This document shows positions 60,701 through 64,000 of a stretch of 64,000 nucleotides of DNA, one piece after another. Numbering within the stretch: the stretch's first letter is position 1; every line of letters starts with the position of its first letter. The notes beneath the pieces are model-generated. The model saw only the letters and a program-made list of their open reading frames with translations. It did not search any database and was not told the DNA's origin. A program made the position numbers and the translations under genes. Source of the DNA: Pleodorina starrii (lineage: Eukaryota; Chlorophyta; Chlorophyceae; Chlamydomonadales; Volvocaceae). The DNA is taken from positions 248,001 through 312,000 of the forward strand of contig BRXU01000043.1 of assembly GCA_030267565.1 (NCBI GenBank), in the 5' to 3' direction.

Positions 60701-63700
60701 CAGGAGACACACCGGTCGGAACACACCCCCATGCGTGTCTGTACCTCCCGACCGACCCCCCCGGGGTTGTGCAGCCCCCCCGGCCAGGTCCACTCACCTC
60801 CCACGATGCCGAAGACCGCCGGGAGGACTGGTGTCAGCGAAGCTCCACCGCCGCCAGGCAGCCCGCCGGCAGGCGGCGGTGCCGCCGCCAGCACCGCCGC
60901 CGTGTACGGCACTGGTGGCGGTGGCGGCGGCGGCATCATGGACCTCACCTCCAGCACCAGGCAGGCGAGCGATCCCAGCCTGCCGATGCAGTCGGGGGAC
61001 AGCACCACCGGGCACGCAAAATCAATGTCGCGCAGCCAGACGATGTAGTTCTGCCGTACAGGTGTGCCGGCGAGGTCATCGCCGTACGCGTCCAGCGCCT
61101 GGTCGATGAAGTGGCCGCGGTCCGCCCAGCAGCGCAGCGCCAGCGGTGCGGCGGTGTCGTTGCGGCAGCCGGTCTGGGGCTGTGTGGCGATGATGCGGTT
61201 GGGGCCGCCGGGGAGACCCACGGGTCGGCCGGCGCTGGCGGCGTCATCCTGGTGATGCGGATGGGGATCATAGAGAAGGGATGGGGATGGGGATGGGGAT
61301 GGGGTTGGGGTTGGGGTTGGGTTTCGCAGGTAGTGGTGAGATGGGGGCCGCGGCTGAGGGTCGGTTCGCGGGCGGCTAGGGCAGAGGCCGGGGGTTGAGG
61401 CAGGGGCAATGCGGCTGCCGCGGGTTGCGACTTCTGCCACGCGGCCTCTGGTGCGCACTGCCTTGCCAGCTCAGCCCAGGACGGACTCCGCCCTCCTCAG
61501 CCTCATGGTGAATCCGGTCCGGTCCGGTCCGTTGCAGTCGGGTCCGGTGCAGTCCGGTGCAGTCCGGTCCGGCATTCCATCCGGTCAGGCAGCCTGCGGC
61601 AGGGAAACTCAGAGTGCGCCTCAGGCCCCCTGCCTGCCTGGCTGACTGCCTGCCTCGCCAAAGCGTCACATCGGCTGAACTCACACACACATATATATTT
61701 GTGTGACTCTGGGGAAGCCGTCACGTCAGTATCCTGGTCCATCGCTCTCCCCGCCACAACCAAACACACGCCATTGCTGTTTGTCTGCACTCGTCATCTG
61801 AATCTGCTCGTCCACTCGTACTGCGGCGGCGACTATGTATGCGTGGACCCCCCCCCTTTGCTCTAGCTCTGTGGCCCCCCGGGAATTAAGAACACACGTA
61901 CCCGATACGAAGCCGGGTAGCAGGCCCCTGCAAATGCAAATAGAGCGCGGCGCACAGCAATGCAGCATCAGCGGCAGTGGGCGGGTAACAAATGCATTTG
62001 GGGGGCGGCAGGAGGCGGGCAACTGCCATGCGCAGCAGCAGGCAATCCATCCAGCAGCGGTACGGCAGCGCACGTACGGCGCTGTTGGGTGCGGCCGATA
62101 ATGTGACAGGGGGTGTTGGCTTTCTTTACAAGGCAGGTTCCCTTCACATACGTGCGGGCCGTATGTTCCCTTCACATACGTGCGGGCCGTATGTTCCCTT
62201 CACAAACGTGCGGGCCGGTTACATCGATCCGTCGAACACGAGTGATACCTGCTGAACTGACGTCGCGTGCCTTGGACTCGGTCGACGCAGTGCAGGCGTA
62301 TGTGTATGGACGTGCGTATATTGTCGAGGCGCAGTCGCAAGCGTTGGCCACAGATTCATGAAAGGATTCGTGCGCTACATGATTACACACACACCGAGCA
62401 ACGTCGTTTCCTCCCACGTCCCCTTCACCCCGCCCACCACCCCATCCCCGCACTCCTCCGTGCGACAGTCACGTCCACTTACTTCCGATGCGCATGCCTC
62501 CCTGGAGCAGCACCACCGCCGGCGGGCCCCCGGGCGGGGTGGGCAGCAGCAGGTCCACTCCAGGGAAGACGCTGGCGGGGGCAGCCCGCATGCCGGCAGT
62601 CACCAGACCCACCATCGCCAGGGTGGCGCCGTTGGCCAGGCGGACCTGCGGGCAGGGCAGGGCAGGGCCGGACAGGATCGGAGGCGGGGCGGTGGCCGTT
62701 GGGGAGGCGGTGGGAGAGGTTGGGGACCGCGAGGAGGGGCCGGGGACGGTATCCGGCGTTGCGGATGCAGGGGCCCGGCAGGGGACGTGGGGGCTGAGGC
62801 GCGGGGCCGTTGTCGGGAGGCGGGGCGGAGGTGTTAGGCAGGAGGCTGGGGAGCGGGGAGGGGTCCACGAGGAGGGCCACCGCGGGCTGGCTCCGACCCT
62901 GATGTGATTGCCGGCCGCTGATCGTAGCGGAAAACCCGAACAGCGCAGGCGAGGGGGCGCCTGGGCGTACCGGGCCCTCGGCAACTGGTTGTGAGCCAAC
63001 CTTAGCGGTATCGCGATCATGCGTGCATGCATGCAGGCCGTGCAGACGCACGCCAGGCTCCATCCCCATCCCCATCCCCAGGCCCTGCCCTCTGTTACTG
63101 CCCTTGCTTCCTCCGAGTGGCTGTTCCGAGTGTGGACACACGGTACGCAGTATGGTTTCTGCCTCCACGGCGGGGACCGGGAGGCGGGGGCCCAAACACT
63201 CGGCATTGCATCCTGGATAGGACACGCGCGCGCAAGCAAATCCATGCATGCGCATACAACCCCCCATTCCGGCAGCTTTGGATTGTTCCGAACGCTCCGA
63301 ACGGATCGTTCGGACCCACGCACCCACCCACCCAACCATCGCGGTCCACCCACACCTTTCCCCGCAGGTAGCTCAGCTCCAGCACCGGCCACAGCTCCGG
63401 TGGGCCGTAGGACTCCGCCGTACTGTCGATCCTACCGCTCGACGCCGCCGCCGGCCCCACCGCACCGCCACCGCCATCACCCGCCGCACCCGCACCCGCT
63501 GTGCCGGACACGGCTACGGCTACTGCGGCTATGGCTGCTGCCGCTGCTGCTGCTGGCCCCGTCAGCGTGAGGTTCCTCCGCACCTCCACGAGTGCCGGCA
63601 GCCCCACCCAGTCGGCCGCCTGCATCGTAATGTCCGCCGCGAGCACCACCAGCGACACAGCCGGAGAGGCGAAGGCCACGGCGAGCTGGCGGCCCGTGCG

Positions 63701-64000
63701 GACCACAACACTGCCGCCGCCGCTGTCGGCGCCGGTGCCGGGGCTACCGCTGCCGCTGCCGCCACCGACGGTGTTTGTGTCGCTGTCGGCGCTCGTGTCG
63801 CTGATGTTGATGCCGCCGCCGGCGCTGGCGCTGGGGCTGATAGTAATGCCACTGCCCTCGGGGGCGGTGGCGGCGGCGCTGCCGCTGGTGCTGTAGCCGT
63901 CATTTGAAAAAGGAAGGTTGGGAGGCAGGGGCGGAGCCTCGGCGTGACTGCCGCTGCCGCCGCCGCTGCTGACGTCGAACGGGGCCAAGGACGCTGTAGC
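54737..64000 (-). CDS. Receptor-like protein kinase (TKL-type) with beta-helix-like ectodomain, 5'-partial
   Basis: Predicted plasma-membrane receptor kinase. The gene runs off the right edge. Ectodomain exons: 64000-63356 and 62645-62483, then about 61248-60798. Their VEVRRNLTLTG, LELSYLRGKVRLANGATLAM and LCRNDT/DIDFACPVVLS blocks resemble the pectin-lyase-type ectodomains of volvocine kinases. Exon 60367 to about 59914 starts with a membrane segment (ALITAAALAAAFLV) and a basic stop-transfer RRRRQR. Exon 59810-58495 has a long Gly/Ser-rich juxtamembrane part and the kinase N-lobe: LGRGAHSRVRVGVYRG and VAVKLL. Then 58106-57975 (HRDIKPANVLIN), 57241-57179 (DFGISRLATS), 56171-56153 (19 nt, PPYMAP), 55482-55442 (ECFDPANSVITHKV) and 55018-54737 (DMFAFGVLLGEMLSG, poly-Gln end). 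Phases agree from 59810 downwards. The joins at 62483/61248 and 59914/59810 do not match in phase, so one exon or other sites are missing there. All key kinase residues are present. Confidence 0.85.
56434..56576. repeat. (CCCTT)n pentanucleotide array
   Basis: About 28 near-perfect CCCTT units lie in the kinase intron between the DFG exon and the 19-nt exon; in the transcript they read AAGGG. Confidence 0.95.
56876..56946. repeat. (TACC)n tetranucleotide run
   Basis: About 17 TACC units with three single-base interruptions, in the same kinase intron as the (CCCTT)n array. Confidence 0.9.
61272..61323. repeat. (GGGGAT)n passing into (GGGGTT)n
   Basis: Four GGGGAT units run directly into about four GGGGTT units within an ectodomain intron of the kinase gene. 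GGGGTT is the ciliate telomere unit, but a short intronic run like this is most simply a microsatellite. Confidence 0.85.
62138..62221. repeat. 28-bp tandem repeat, three copies
   Basis: Three copies of a 28-bp unit beginning TTCCCTTCACATACGTG start at 62138, 62166 and 62194. The third has one substitution (CAAACGTG). It lies in a kinase intron. Confidence 0.9.

Noticed and set aside
1..64000. tRNA, rRNA, CRISPR arrays, prophage or defence-system genes
   Set aside because: Looked for and not seen; the tandem arrays have no CRISPR-like spacer arrangement, and the genes are intron-containing eukaryotic genes.

Overview
This window looks like nuclear DNA of a green alga of the Chlamydomonas/Volvox lineage. 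It is GC-rich. The genes are split by many GT-AG introns. Conserved eukaryotic enzymes are padded with Ala/Gly/Gln/Pro-rich insertions, and there is a receptor-like kinase of a kind typical of volvocine algae. No bacterial operons, rRNA, tRNA, CRISPR array or complete transposon were seen. The species assignment is inferred. All gene models were spliced by eye from reading frame, splice-site phase and protein-family similarity; no transcript evidence was available.

Layout. (1) 1-2789 (+): 3' part of an unidentified low-complexity gene with a (CCCTG)n intron. (2) 4306-9453 (+): YLPM1/ZAP3-like protein with a P-loop kinase-like domain, 8 exons. (3) 12359-13670 (-): secreted or Golgi FkbM-type methyltransferase, 2 exons. 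(4) 15790-20724 (+): LARGE/B4GAT-like GT49 glycosyltransferase, 8 exons. (5) 20725-28582: repeat-rich region with a 128-bp satellite, a pair of 122-bp direct repeats 4 kb apart, and a 220-aa ORF (-) with an internal 60-aa duplication. (6) 28583-33853 (-): tRNA adenosine deaminase ADAT1/TAD1, 6 exons. (7) 34102-42406 (+): USP36/USP42-type ubiquitin protease, 9 exons, divergent from ADAT1 across 248 bp, with a tandem-repeat-filled last intron. (8) 45377-47628 (-): 410-aa protein with ankyrin-like segments and two ExoX-C-like motifs, 5 exons. (9) 48220-52540 (+): PLP-dependent threonine dehydratase/serine racemase-like enzyme, 6 exons, with about 150 aa of poly-Gln/poly-Gly sequence inside the catalytic core. 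(10) 54737->64000 (-): receptor-like kinase with a beta-helix-like ectodomain, one membrane segment and a kinase domain cut into very small exons; its 5' end lies outside the window.

The genes do not form a pathway. Two groupings may matter: the divergent FkbM methyltransferase and GT49 glycosyltransferase are both predicted to enter the secretory pathway and act on glycans, and the ADAT1/USP36-like pair shares a very short divergent promoter (tRNA modification and, in animals, nucleolar deubiquitination). Across the window there are four pentanucleotide arrays that together use all four versions of CCCTN (G, C, T, A), three of them inside introns.
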